From: Moniliella sp. 'wahieum'
Lineage: Eukaryota; Basidiomycota; Moniliellomycetes; Moniliellales; Moniliellaceae
Assembly (NCBI GenBank): GCA_003971905.1
Contig: RSEE01000006.1
Span: 1,116,001-1,180,000, forward strand
Direction of reading: 5' to 3'
Length of the DNA stretch: 64,000 nucleotides
Part shown: positions 21,970 through 33,060 of the stretch, piece by piece
Position numbering within the stretch: position 1 is the first letter of the stretch
Layout: every line of letters starts with the position of its first letter
Program-made: the position numbers and the translations under genes
The notes under the pieces: generated by a model
Seen by the model: only the letters and a program-made list of their open reading frames with translations
Database searches by the model: none
Told to the model about the DNA's origin: nothing

Positions 21970-24074
21970 TCAGAGTTTGGCCGGGGGCGCGCTGGCTGCA
22001 GCCTTCTCCACCACGTCGCGCAGCAACTGGAGTGCCTGCACCAGGTTCTGGGCAAACTTGGGTAGACGAAGCGGAGGTTTTGGATTCAATGCCAAACTTC
22101 ACACTTGTTGCCCAGGTAATTGCACCCGTACCCGTCGGGGTAGCCGCGCCAAAGCCCGTGCCGACCAGGCGGTCGCCCGAATTGAGTCCCGAGGTGGACA
22201 AGGTCCAGGTTTGGCTCTGCGCAAACGCTTCGTCTGCCAGCAGCGCTGGCATGGGGCCGTCCCTACTGCATCGTACACCAACCGCAGCCCCGTGAGGTGC
22301 CGGTCAATGCCGTTGCCAAGCTGGCGTTTTTGGTTTGAAGCGAGTGCGCCTTGCACGCCTTGGCCAGCAAGTCGGCCAGCTGCTTGGGCTCCTGGTCTTG
22401 TTTCCTCAGCAGCGCCGACACCAACTGGTAACTCTCGGTCGAGAAGATCGGATGACGTCGGTGCGTCCATGCTGGAAGACGCGCGTCGAGCCGTTTCGTA
22501 CGTCGGCGTTTGCTTGCCATACGACAAGGCCATGGCCACTTGCAATGCCATTTGCAAAAACGCATCGGGGCTGGCCTTGCCCACTTTTTTATCCACTCGG
22601 CACCATACTCGTCAAAGAACAACTCGCGAATGTCACTCTCGGCCGCAATCGCCATCGCGTTGCGCGTCGACCGCTCAATTTCCTCAAGCAACGCCCCGGC
22701 CAGATCAAAGTCGCGCCGGACAAACGCCGAGGCCGCCGACGAAATTTCGCCCGCGGGCGTGGTGGTGACCGAGGGGAAACTTTGTCCGACCGGTGTGGCC
22801 GGAACGGCGGCAATAGTCGGCCAAGATGGCCGGGATCAACATCAATCGGCGAGTGCTCACCCATAAAGCTAGCCGCCCATTCGGCTCGACGATCAACGTC
22901 AGCGATTTGTCAAACCACCGGTTGTGGCCGCCACGGCCGGCGCCACTGCCGTTGCGCGCATGGGCATCGACCCAGGCGGGCGAAGCGGCGACGGGCGCAG
23001 GGTGGTCGCGGGTAGGGGCAAGACGGAGGTGTCCAAGGCGAGAACAAAGAGCGACTGTTGGATCGCCTGTACGCTTGCCGAGTTCTGCGCCGAGTGCGCC
23101 AACACTTTTTCCCGCACCACCGTCCACCGTCCCGGTCGTCTGCGCTCAGCACGCCCACCCCGCTCCGTCCGGCCGCGTTTGCGCGTCGGCGACGAGCGCT
23201 TGCAGGCCCTGCTCAATCGCCGCGGAGAGAGGATGAAGCCGGTAAGGGGATCAATGACTTGCAAGTCGTAGTAATTGTTACGAATGACCACCGTGATGTG
23301 GTACGCGACGGGGTCCGAGGCAAGCGCCTTATCTTGCGCCACGGCCGGCGCGGCCGGACGCGTGTTCCAGTCGTGGGGCAACCTGGGATGCGCGTCACAC
23401 CAAACAGGTTGGTGTACTGGTGCATGCAAAACGGACCGGCGCGCGATGTATCGGGAGAATGGTCTGCTTGTCCAAGCGAACCTTAAATTCGACCAGCCGC
23501 CAGCTGAGCCACGCCGCGCGCCGCAGCGCCAGCGACACGACGTCCAATGCGCCGGGCCGAGCAGCGCGGCAACATCAATCGGCTTGGATGGGTCCTTGGC
23601 CAGGCGGGCCCAGTCGGCCTGGGAGAGAGAGTGCAGCGGCGAAGGGTTGCCTGGGTGGCTGATGTCCGCCGGTCTGCACGTTGGTGTCGGGCGCAAAGAG
23701 CAGCCACCAATTGGAATTGACCAGGAGCGGCACGCGCACTCGTGGTACGCCTTTTGCAGCCAGTAGCGGTCGTCGAGCCAGTTGGTCGCCGTGGTGCTGT
23801 TCACGTCGCTCAGGCGGTTCTGCAGCACGGTGGCCAGGTCCGAGTCGAGGAACTGGCGCGCATACTCCTTGCGCTTGGCCAGCTCCGACGCAGCGGTCGC
23901 GCCGCGGCAGCTGGCCCAGCTCCTCGGCCTGGAGAAAGAGCGGCTGGAGCGAGACGAGGTAGCGCTCCACCGTCTGGGCCAGCGGCGGGACGGGCAGGCG
24001 CGGCAGGCGGACTGGAAGGCGAGCGTCTTGGGCGCCTGCTCGGGCGGGCCGGGGAAGGTGGCGAGCGCTTGCAT
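21970..24074 (-). CDS. Carnitine O-acetyltransferase with C-terminal AKL
   Basis: Transfers acetyl groups between CoA and carnitine to shuttle acetyl units between peroxisome, cytosol and mitochondrion. Pieces in order on the minus strand: LPRLPVPPLAQTVERYLVSL (N-terminal choline/carnitine acyltransferase signature), LNSTTATNWLDDRYWLQKAY-like block near 23780, RNNYYDLQVIDPLTGF, RWFDKSLTLIVEPNG, then MGEHSPIDVDP with the catalytic His. Later come GNGIDRHLTGLRLVYDA and TWTLSTSGLNSGDRLVGTGF. The last residues are EKAAASAPPAKL before the stop at 21970; AKL fits a type 1 peroxisomal targeting signal. I took ATG 24074 (MQALATFPG); an upstream exon with a mitochondrial leader is possible. Many frame changes interrupt it, about one per 200 bp. 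Confidence 0.9.
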
Positions 24075-24537
24075 GGGGGGAGGGGGGACGAAGATGGAGA
24101 ACGAGGGGCAGCCCGGGGATGAAAGCACGGTACTTAACCTGATAGCTGGGCCAGCGGCGTCTTTCAATTTCAGTCACGGCTGGTCCAGCCTCCGAGCCGG
24201 CGGATGGCGCGCTGTGCTGGCTGGGCGCTGGCTGCCCGCCGCCCGCCCGGCTTCCGGCTGGCGGTGCCGGCGGCCGACCCACCCGCTGCGTGATACCAGC
24301 CGTCACATGCACACGTCACGTGCCTGGCTAGCTCTCGCCTGCGGCGGCCGTTCGGTGCAACGCACAACCCGAGCGCCGGGCCACGCGCATCAGCACTGCA
24401 GCCCCGTGCAGCCCCTCTGGCCAAGCGATGCACTAGGGTTGGCCTCTGCCCTAGGGTTAGCCGCCCTGGCTGCCTCCAGCGACGGCGTCGCCCCCTCGCT
24501 TGTTCGCTGCGCCTGCTCCACGCTCCAACAGACACCC
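24075..24537. promoter_or_regulatory. Divergent promoter between carnitine acetyltransferase and SCOC-like genes
   Basis: This 463-bp stretch separates two genes read away from each other. It contains CACGTCACGTGCC near 24312 (a CACGTG core) and two telobox-like CTAGGGTT copies at 24433 and 24451. I infer that it serves both genes. Confidence 0.6.
24433..24458 (+). promoter_or_regulatory. Paired telobox-like motifs CTAGGGTT
   Basis: Two identical 8-mers start at 24433 and 24451, 18 bp apart and about 80-105 bp before the start codon at 24538. The core AACCCTA is a Tbf1/Rap1-class site in other fungi. The same 8-mer occurs upstream of the P1 gene at 35053. Confidence 0.5.
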
Positions 24538-25034
24538 ATGGACGCCTCCGATCCGCCCGACACGGCATGGGTGCGTTGGCCATTGCCTCCCCTGCCTTCT
24601 CTTCCTCGACTCTCCCCAACTGACGCATATCTTCCTGCCTGTCCAGGGCGCCGCTGAGCCAGCCCCCGAGGCCAGCACCAACGATTTGGTCGAGAAGGAG
24701 AAGCTCATCCAGTCCGTATCCCGCGCCCGCTCCCCGCTGTCGTGCCTGCTGCTGCTAACCCTGTGGTCTTGCACTGGCCCCTTGCCTTGGTTCGTTGCTC
24801 GACAGCGAACTGATCAGTCTGCAAAGTGGTCTGCGCGGTACGTGGTAACCCTGCTCTGGTCTGCCTCCCTGTCTGTTGTGCCTTGTCTTAACCCACTCCT
24901 CTCCTTCGCCCGCAGCCCTGGTGGAACGGGTGGACGCTGTCAAGACCGATTGCGAGAAGCGCGAGGCCGAGAACGATATGCTGCAGACTTACATTGACAG
25001 CATCACCAAGAGCTTGGCGGCCAAGTCGGTCTAG
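24538..25034 (+). CDS. Short coiled-coil protein (SCOC/Slo1-like)
   Basis: A small coiled-coil protein of about 80 residues. In animals SCOC binds ARL1-type GTPases at the Golgi and takes part in autophagy; a similar role here is inferred. Four exons: 24538-24570 (MDASDPPDTAW), 24647-24711, 24806-24837 and 24916-25034. The family core reads LVEKEKLI, ELISLQSGLR, LVERVDAVKTDCEKREAEND, MLQTYIDSI, ending AAKSV at the TAG 25032. The heptad register and the ERVDAVK...EN...Y motif match SCOC well. The second donor is uncertain: GTCCGT at 24712 keeps the frame, while the better-looking GTATCC nearby does not, so one base may be missing there. The C-terminal exon is clean. Confidence 0.8.
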
Positions 25035-26042
25035 CCGCGACGTGTAGTAGCCCGTTTCGTTGTTGCTTGCACCGGCTTGCGTGACACAAGAAGGTGGTGG
25101 GGTCAGGGTCAGCGTTCCGTTCGCCGTGGTAGGCCGAACGCGGCACATGCCTTCTCGTTGGCTGAGGGAATGATGAATTGACCAGGGTAAGGGCCACACT
25201 TGTCCCCCTTCTACGAGCGAGTTTCTTTCCCCCCGCTATCTTGCACACGCCGATGGCAATGTCTCTATCCTTGGAAGACGGATGCTCCTGAGCTTGCTGT
25301 ACTCTCCTGTCTTCCTGTTCTGTCATCACAAAAGGCCCTGGGACACGCAAGACGATGGAGCGGTGGATTCCATCGTCCAATACAAGGATGGCTCAGCGTT
25401 GATGCGGTCCCCTGGCGTTCCTCTATGTCAACTAGAGGTGGAGGTCTCTGCAACGCATCCTAGAACGAACCCCTTGAACACCAATGGGACCCATCCTCCC
25501 CTGCTTGCTAACAACGTCGTAGTTGGGTCCTCTGCAACGCAACGGGGCTGGTCTCAATGGGGAGAGGTGGCGACAACGGTAGGCGAACCGACTTGGGATG
25601 TAGTTGGAGAGAGGCTTACCAACGAGTAGGTGGTGGCGGGTGGGGCGCCACTTGGGATGCTGGAGCCTACTGGAGCCCAGCTGAAGCGCTGAGCTGGTGA
25701 TTGATGCTTGCAATCACCTGATCAATATTGTTCGGCCCTGTCGCCGGCCATAGATGCGGCGTAAGACCGAGGGGCAGCACTCCCGCTTTTGCTTTGATTA
25801 ATCGGCTGATTTTGCTCATTTAATTAAATGCTGGGCCTGTGCCTGTGTCTGCCTAGGCCACAATGTCGGGTGCCAGTGCCACGTGGAGCAGTACCTCGTT
25901 TAAACAAAGCGCCGGTACACCTCCTTCTGTCCACCCCCTCCCTCGCGCCGCCCATCCACCACCCATCCACCACCATCCACCACCATCATCACCACCGCCA
26001 CCTCCATCCGCTGCGTGCGCCCCGCCTTATCTGTTCTCTCCT
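25035..26042. other. Intergenic region between SCOC-like and ERO1 genes
   Basis: No ORF with recognisable similarity. The end nearest ERO1 holds an AT-rich stretch at 25795-25830 (TTTAATTAAAT) and CACC-rich pyrimidine leader sequence at 25920-26040. I see no clear unfolded-protein-response element. Confidence 0.5.
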
Positions 26043-27888
26043 CCATGCTCCCAAGAGGCGCCTCGCCAACCTGCCTGCGATATGCGTCGCTCTGGGTGTG
26101 CTGTGTGCCGCCACACCCCTGGGCTGAGGCCAGCGCGGAGCTAAGGGGGCTCCTGTCCCACGCTCTCTCGGCCTCTCCGCCGGGCAACGTACACAGCCCA
26201 TCACCCAAGGATCTGTACGCGGCCCCACTCGCCAACTGCACATTACGTGGACCGATTGAAAACGCGCAGTGCAACTACGAAGACGTGGACGCCATCAACG
26301 ACGACTTTTATGCCCAACTCCAGTCCATCGTCGCCACGCCTTACTTTCGCTACTACAAGACCGACCTGGACAAAACCTGTCCCTTTTGGCCAGATGACGC
26401 GCTTTGCACCAATCGTAATTGTGCTGTTCAGACGCTGGATGAAGTACGTGCGCGCAACCTGTCTCTTTGCCCCATCGTTCGCCAACTGACCCCATGTCCC
26501 TCTTCCCCCCTGCCCAGTCGGATGTACCAGAAAAATATCGCACCAGCACCCTCTCCTCTGTCTCCACCACCCCGACGAGGTGGTGGCCAATCTAACAGGA
26601 GGTACCGGCGCGACAACATGCCATTGTGACGAGACGGACTTTTGCCATTGGGATGACGAGTATTCGGCCAATGCGGTGTTTGTTGATCTGAACAAGAATC
26701 CGGAACGTTTTACGGGCTATGGGGGGGCTTCATCCGGTCGGGTATGGAAGAGCATCTATGATGAAAACTGTTTTGGTGTCCCAGGCAAAGCCGGTTCTTC
26801 CGCCCGCCTTCCTGCCAATGCCGGGGCTGGGGCCGGGCTCGGCTCAGATGTAAGCAGCAATCCGGCCGCTTCGCACCTCTTTGCTTCTTTTCTCTCCTCG
26901 ATGCAACCTGAGCAGGTTGACGATGCGGCAGAAGAGGAGGCCGAGAGCAAAATGAGATGTGCATGGAGAAGCGCATCTTTTATCGCATCCTCAGTGGCCT
27001 TCATGCTTCCATCTCGATCCACATTTGCGATGAATTTTTGGACAAGGAGACGGGCACATGGGGTCCGAACGAAAAGTGTTTCCGTTTCCGGATTGCCAAC
27101 TTTCCCGACCGGTTGCAAAACCTGTACTTTGACTATGCCCTCTTTCTCCGCGCGCTCGCCCGCGTCGGCGAGCAGGCGCGCACCAACCCAGCTTCACCAT
27201 CACCTCGGCCGGCAACGAGATTGACGATGCGCGAGCCAACATGCCTTTGACCAACTCCTCCTCTCTGCGACCAAACTCAAACCCACATTTGATGAGCGCA
27301 CTCTGTTTTCCGGCCCAGACGCCGTCGGCCTGCGCGACGAGTTTAAGCATCGCTTCCGCAACGTGACGTCCATCATGGACTGTGTCGGATGCGACAAGTG
27401 TCGGCTGTGGGGCAAGTTGCAGACCAGTGGCGTGGCCACCGCACTCAAGATTTTGTTTGCGTACGACGACAATCACGACACTCACGACGCCACGACGGTC
27501 ACGCCGATCCTGTCCCGTGGGATCCTCCCCCGCACCGGCCACCGCACCCGGCACCCATCGCTCCCTCAAACGATCCGAACTCGTCGCGCTCGTCAACACG
27601 GCCAACCGATTCGCCGAGAGCCTCAAGGCCGTCCAACGGTTCCGCTCCATGTACCTGGAGCAGCTTGAGCTCGACCCAGCCCAGCAGCCGCCTGCTCCTA
27701 CCGCCCTCCCATCGCCCCCCGACCAAAGCAACCTATCGGGTGCACCGGGAGTGGAGGTGAAAGCGAAAGCGGAAGGGGAAGGGCAAGGGGAAGAGGGGAG
27801 GCAGGTGCCACTCCCTCGGCCCGCGACCACACCTTCCACCTCGGCCTCGACCTCGACTCTCCACCCGTTCCCCGCTGCTGGCTCATGA
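26043..27888 (+). CDS. ERO1: ERO1 endoplasmic reticulum oxidoreductin
   Basis: The FAD-containing thiol oxidase that re-oxidises PDI in the ER lumen. The N-terminus from ATG 26043 reads as a signal sequence if one base shift is allowed ([19 protein letters not shown]). Then come [20 protein letters not shown] and the shuttle pair in [13 protein letters not shown] (CxxxxC). An intron at 26444-26517 leads to [29 protein letters not shown] follows, with [16 protein letters not shown] and [11 protein letters not shown] second intron (26850-26915) joins SD to [29 protein letters not shown] is the FAD-binding helix region, and [19 protein letters not shown] holds the active-site CxxCxxC. Frame changes occur near 26070, 26560, 26955, 27240 and 27530. 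The tail after [12 protein letters not shown] is Pro/Glu-rich with no visible HDEL-type retention signal. Confidence 0.95.
26444..26517 (+). other. ERO1 intron 1
   Basis: GTACGT donor and GCCCAG acceptor; splicing joins QTLDE to [10 protein letters not shown]. Confidence 0.85.
26850..26915 (+). other. ERO1 intron 2
   Basis: GTAAGC donor and GAGCAG acceptor; splicing joins AGLGSD to VDDAAEEE in frame. The frame also reads through it, so retention would add about 22 residues. Confidence 0.65.
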
Positions 27889-28796
27889 AGACTTGTAACT
27901 AGGACGCAGGTGTTTGGCTTGCTGGGTTTTGGGTACGGGGTACTGGGCACGGCACCCCCGTTTCTCCGGTACTGTGCTCGGTTCTTGCCGTTCCCACTTG
28001 GACGTTGGAACGAGCGCGCGGGGCGGGTCTATGCTCTGCTCTACTCTACTGTAATGGTATAATGCGCACTTGGCATGATACGCACGAGGCTAGTGTATTG
28101 GGTTATTGAAAAGGGTTGGGTGTGGCCATGCAACTGCTACAGTATTTTTTCCTTCAGAACAGTCGAACCCCGACGGAAGGATAAATAGCCCCCATGGTAA
28201 GCCTCATTGCCAGCTCGCGTCCCATTAGCCACGGTAGATTGTTTGCCCAGCTTGCCAGCACACGTCGAGCGAACTCTCACCTCTCCCCCCCAAATTAACG
28301 ACTCGAGGAACTTCTCTTTGAACTCCCTGTTATGCCAACCGGGGCCGTCATGTATCTGTGGGGGAGAGAGCACACGCTACCTAACAACAAGGAAAGAAGC
28401 ACAACATGGAATTTAAGGGGAGCACTGGTCAAAGCACACAAGGAGTCTTTGCTCCCACGGTCGTAGAGAGGCGTTTCGTAAGATATACAACGAGCTCGTC
28501 TCCCCCGCGCATGGTACATGGCGGGAGGAGAGACAGACGTTTGGATGCTGGACAGACGGAAGAAGAACTACGCGCTCTCCCTCTTGTGAGAGAGCGCGTT
28601 TCGGTAAAGTCTTGGCATGATCATGGGTAGGCAACGGTCAAGGGCGCCAAGGGAGCCGGGACTCGGGTTGTGGGGCCCTGATTCAAGCCCACATCCACAC
28701 TGCGCATCCAGCGTAAGGAAAGTCAGTTGCCATCTTACCTTCCCCGATCAAAGAGCTTAAAGGCAAAAGGGAGAGACGGGGGGTCGATTACTCTCT
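27889..28796. other. Intergenic region, no gene seen
   Basis: ORFs are short and unconvincing on both strands. I found no tRNA-type T-arm and no repeat worth naming. Confidence 0.45.
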
Positions 28797-29054
28797 TTAC
28801 GCACCCTCGGATTGGCGTTTGAGTCCTACGACAAAAAGGCTCGCGCTTAGGCCCACGGCGAGCGAAGGAGCGAGCGACCAGAGAACGGGGCGCTTAGGGG
28901 CGTTGGCAGCCTGATGAGAGTGGGGTTGGGGCTGAGGTTGCGGAGCGGCGGGCTTGCGTGCCACGGGCCGCGCCAGCGCCGGCTTGGTGATCGTCTTGGG
29001 CATCCGCAGCGGAGCGCGCGCGGTCGAGTTGCGCACAAGGGTCGAGGCGAACAT
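28797..29054 (-). CDS. Putative small mitochondrial membrane protein
   Basis: An uninterrupted 85-codon ORF with an ATG start. The N-terminus (MFASTLVRNSTARAPLRMPK) is basic and Ser/Thr-rich with no acidic residues, as in mitochondrial presequences. A Pro/Gln linker follows, then one membrane segment (VLWSLAPSLAVGLSASLFVV) near the C-terminus and a short charged tail (GLKRQSEGA). I do not recognise the family. Topology resembles small tail-segment subunits of respiratory or inner-membrane complexes, but that is inference. The upstream flank (29055-29140) is CG-rich with a TATAC-like site. Coding status needs transcript support. Confidence 0.5.
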   Translation of the reverse strand: MFASTLVRNSTARAPLRMPKTITKPALARPVARKPAAPQPQPQPHSHQAANAPKRPVLWSLAPSLAVGLSASLFVVGLKRQSEGA

Positions 29055-30480
29055 GGGGCGAGAGTGGGAGGCAGACGAGGCAGAGGCGAGGAGACAGAGG
29101 GGCGTCGGGGAAGCAGCGTCAGCGAGGTAGGCCGACGGCGGCTTTTATACTTATACGCTCCGCGGGGAGGGAGAGTAACCAAGGCAGCGCAGCCAGACCG
29201 CGCAGTGCAAGGTGCGGACATCGTCCTGTGGCGCTCTGCCACGCCCCGCGCGCACAGGCCTCGGCGCAGAGGGGCAGTGTGCCTGCGTGCTCCGGCACGG
29301 GCGTGTGGGACGCTGGAGCGCAGGGAGCGTGATCCATCCGATGATTGGCCGGTGGCCCTTGGTACGTCTAACCCCCCCAGCGAAACAGAACAGAGAGAGT
29401 TTGGGGCTGGGGGCTGCACACTGCCCCCCAGCCTACCCCGCATTCTGGCCTGATTCACCATATATCACCATTGAATATTGATGTGCATGGATCATCGATC
29501 AGGGACGCATCCTATGCGATGGAACAGAGGGGAGAGGGTCCCCGGTCCAGCTGCCAGCCTGGGCCAGATCAATGATCGGCCTAAGCCAGCTGCCACAGCG
29601 CTTGTACGCATGCCAGTGTGCCTGCCTGGAAGCCCCGGATTTCACGCCCAACGTTGGAACACATCCTGCACTTGTGGTGCTATCTCCGTTCCTCTTCCTG
29701 GCCCTTTTCTCCAGTCCCATTATTATTTTCCCCCCGGGATCCGCAGTGTGCCCAAGCGTGTATCACCTCCCTCCCGTCCCCGGTCCCCCTTACAGCCTCA
29801 TCGACCGGGACCTCCAGCAACGTTACTGGCTCACGCGCTCACACGAAACCACAGTTCTGCCTCTGTGATCGATTAGCCCCACATTCGGCGCTCCCATTGG
29901 TGATCGTCCTCTTCATCTATAGCCGACGTGTAATGGGCATGGGATCAAAACGTGTCTTTGCCCATCCCCATCAATCATCTCATCAACGCCATCAGTGCAT
30001 CAGCACGTGCCAACGAGGATGCTCTGATCTGGAACGGCCTTTAGGTGCACCACGGTCGCCACCCGTTGGTTCCTAGCCCGGCGCCACGGAAGGTGGATCT
30101 ATTCCGGAGACGGAGACAGAGGAGCATATGTGTTTCTCCGATCTGACAGACCAGGCTGTTGTGGGGTCTGGGCGGGGTCGACACATCCCACAGTGCCGTG
30201 CGAGGCGGCCCCGTTTCGCCTCTGTTCCGCCCCCTTCGCTGTGCCTCCGTGCTGCCTTCCCCCTGATTGCATCCACACCCACTTCTACCCCCTGCCTTGC
30301 TCGCCTGCCACTGCCACAAGTGCATTAAGGTGCGGGGTCTGATCTATCAGGTTTCTGCGTCCTATTGCGATCGAGGTTCGTGGGATCAACCACACCTGGT
30401 CATACAACACCGTCACCAGGTTGGCTGGACCCTCTGATCTGTGCTAATAGACCCTGTTTTTCCCTTTGCCTATCCTCCCC
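29055..30480. other. Intergenic region, no gene seen
   Basis: Mixed and pyrimidine-rich sequence with overlapping short ORFs lacking motifs. It leads to the left end of the decayed LTR element. Confidence 0.45.
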
Positions 30481-30544
30481 TTTTCTCTGTCTCCTGTGAC
30501 ACACAGCTCACATGTTCTCTTCTCTCGAGGTATACTTAACTTGT

Positions 30545-30876
30545 ACCTCGCCTCCTTTCTCCTCGATCAATATGATGCTGAAGTAGGAGGGAATGGAGGG
30601 CGTGGTTCTGAGGAGAGGTACTGGGGTATGAGAAGGGCAGGACCTTATATAGCAGAGGGTGCCGGGGAGCAGAGGGTGCGCCCGGGCGGATAAGAGGGAT
30701 GATGCATGATGCCTACACAGGGTGGTGTGATTAGGGGTAAGGACATCGCATCACCTCATCCTGTTCCCATCTTCATCTCCTGTCACATGTCACATGTGTC
30801 AGGCTTGGAATTTGACCCCACTCAGCCTTCCACTTTCAGCCCAACCACCCACCCCATTTTCGTTGGACATCTCCTC
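30545..30876 (+). repeat. Left LTR-like copy
   Basis: Begins with CCTCGCCTCCTTTCTCCTCG and includes a TATATA box near 30642 (CTTATATAGC). It shares three collinear blocks with the right copy. The true outer boundary is not visible. Confidence 0.5.
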
Positions 30877-32466
30877 CCCCCCCTACCCCATGTCCAACAG
30901 CCGCACGCACGCCACTGCGCTCACCACGCCCACCCCCGAGATGGACGACTTCTCCGACGCCAACAATACTTCGTTGACCTCCGCGCCCCCCCCCCCCCGC
31001 CCCTCAGGATCGGCCCTCCCCCCCGTGATCACTTCCCCCACCCCCCCTGCGGATCCAGACGTACAAGCTCTTATCGCGGCCACTGTCGAGGCTCTCCTCC
31101 CGCACCTCAAGGACCTGGTAAACTATCGAGCGTCGCCAATCCCGCGCCCGCGCCCGAGACTGCGCCTACCGCACCACCCCCCTCCTCGAACCCCGTGCGT
31201 CCGGTCGTTCGTCGCTCCCGCGTTGACGGGCATAAAGCCCTGATCGACGCCATGGCCACCTAGCGTGTTACCCAAGATCCCGTCCCTGTCACCATCGCAT
31301 TGTGGAGCTGCGGGCCCGTTTCGACGCAGCCTTCCGCGACGTTGACGACTTATGGCAGCATATGCTCGTTGAAGCCATGCGGAACGACATGCTTGCGATC
31401 CAGTGCCGTGACCTCTCTTTCGACGAGACGGTGAGAAGGGCGTACACCGCCAGCTCCTTTCCCGTTCAAGCCCACTGCCTTCCCACAGCCTACACGTATC
31501 GGCCGGAACCTTCTTTCTGCTCGCAGCCGGGGGCTACCGCCTCAACCCTAGCCCAGGCTCGGAATCGGCGCCGCAACGCGCCTCGACGTCCCGCCCGAAC
31601 CGCGCCAACCATCCCCGTGTGACCGCCCCCACTGCCGCTCCCAGCCTGGGGACCAACTCTGGTAGCCCGAGGCCCTCTGCCACGCTGCCGCCGTCCCCAA
31701 CGTCTCCTTCAACTCTCTCCACTCTTCCGGACGCAACCCCTTCCGAGCAATTCCAAAGCGAGTCTTTTGATCGCTCCGCCCTCCACCCTTTCGGACGCCT
31801 GGCCCGGGTGCACAACCCCACTGCCCGCAAGGGCCATGTCAGCCGCGCGCAACAGTGCATCCAGGTTGGCTACGACACACACTCGGAGAAAATGGCGGCC
31901 ACGCGTTCATTGTGACACCGACTGGGCTCCGACCAGCTCCAAGAGCGTAAATAAGTTTCCGCCACGATGAGTCCCTAACGGGCGACGATGACGACGCGGC
32001 CACGGCCCCCTTCCCCGGGGCGGCTCAGCCCCATTCCCACGTCTGCTCCCCTCCATCCCTTCGGCCGTACTCCACGGCGGCGCACTTATTCTCCCCTTTT
32101 CGACCGTGACACCCCCCCCCCCCCCCTCCCCCTCGCTTTTGGCGACGAATCCGGACCCTAATCTCTTCACGTACACGGCTGCCATGGACAGCGTATGACA
32201 GTGTATGGGCCCCCGATTTCCGTACGGCAATGGAGGCTGAGCGCGCCAACATGCGTGACGTGTTGCTTCCCGTCGACCGTCGACCAGTTTGAGGGCGTCA
32301 AGATCATCCTCACGGAATGGGTTCTAACCTGCCGGCCCAAGCACAACGGCAACGTCCGCGTCAAAAGGCGCATCGTGGCGCGTGGCGACGTTCAGCCGGC
32401 AGACATCTAAGGCTACGCACGCGGTTCTGCTCTCCCTCATAGCTGGTGTCATCGCCCTGGCATGTT

Positions 32467-32590
32467 CCCTCGCCTCCTTTCTCCTCGATGAATATGATCC
32501 TCATACGTTCCCCCATCTCCATCTCCTGTCCTTCCCCCGAAAGACGAAGAGATTGTGGGATGATAAACCCGGCGCCATTGGACATCTCTT
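32467..32590 (+). repeat. Right LTR-like copy, internally deleted
   Basis: Same first block as the left copy with about two mismatches over 34 bp. The blocks lie closer together, which indicates a deletion of roughly 170 bp. Confidence 0.5.
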
Positions 32591-33060
32591 TTTCGTTTCT
32601 ATATCCAGTTCACCGATCGTACTCTATTATCTACCAGGCCCCTAGAGGGGCCACAGAATGTCCCCAGAAAGTCGTGGTGGAAGCGCCCGGATGCTCGTGC
32701 TCGCCGAGGACCCCGAGTGAGGAGGCGAGGCCATCGCGATAAGCGGCATCCGACGTACACGCTTAATAGATCCCTGTTCAATTGTCCCCTCTGCGGGACG
32801 GGGGTAGTGTGGTGCAAAGCAAGGTGGGTGCTCCTTGTAGGGTTGCTCGTCGGTGGGGCCAGCCTTGCTGCCGGCACGCTGTTGAAACTTGAAACGAGGC
32901 GCGGCCGAGGGAGGTGGGAGCGCGCAGGCAGACTGGTGTGGTGCCGGGGGTGGAATTAGTAATGGCGCGGCGGACGGCCTGGCGGTCGAGGCGGCTGCTT
33001 CGGCCGGCTGGCGCTGCTGCGGCTGCTGCTGCCCCCCCACCACCGACGGACCAGCCGGCG

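Larger units (their letters stand above)
30545..32590 (+). mobile_element. Decayed Ty1/copia-type LTR retroelement
   Basis: Three sequence blocks occur in the same order at both ends (30545-30580, 30754-30780, 30861-30875 versus 32467-32503, 32499-32530, 32576-32590), consistent with two diverged LTRs, the right one lacking about 170 bp. Between them are remnants in copia order. A Pro-rich gag-like ORF starts at 30891. An integrase C-terminal type motif (LHPFGRLARVHN, then CIQVGYDTHSEK) lies at about 31780-31890. A start of the reverse transcriptase region (TAMEAERANMRDV, then ILTEWVLTCRPKHNG and RRIVARGDVQ) lies at about 32190-32390. Stops and frameshifts break every part, and the catalytic RT core and RNase H are missing. 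Element ends are approximate. It cannot encode a working enzyme. Confidence 0.65.

Noticed and set aside
31290-31440. ELRARFDAAFRDVDDLWQHM-type reading as an independent gene
   Set aside because: It lies between gag-like and integrase-like remnants inside the LTR-flanked element and is best seen as part of its decayed polyprotein.
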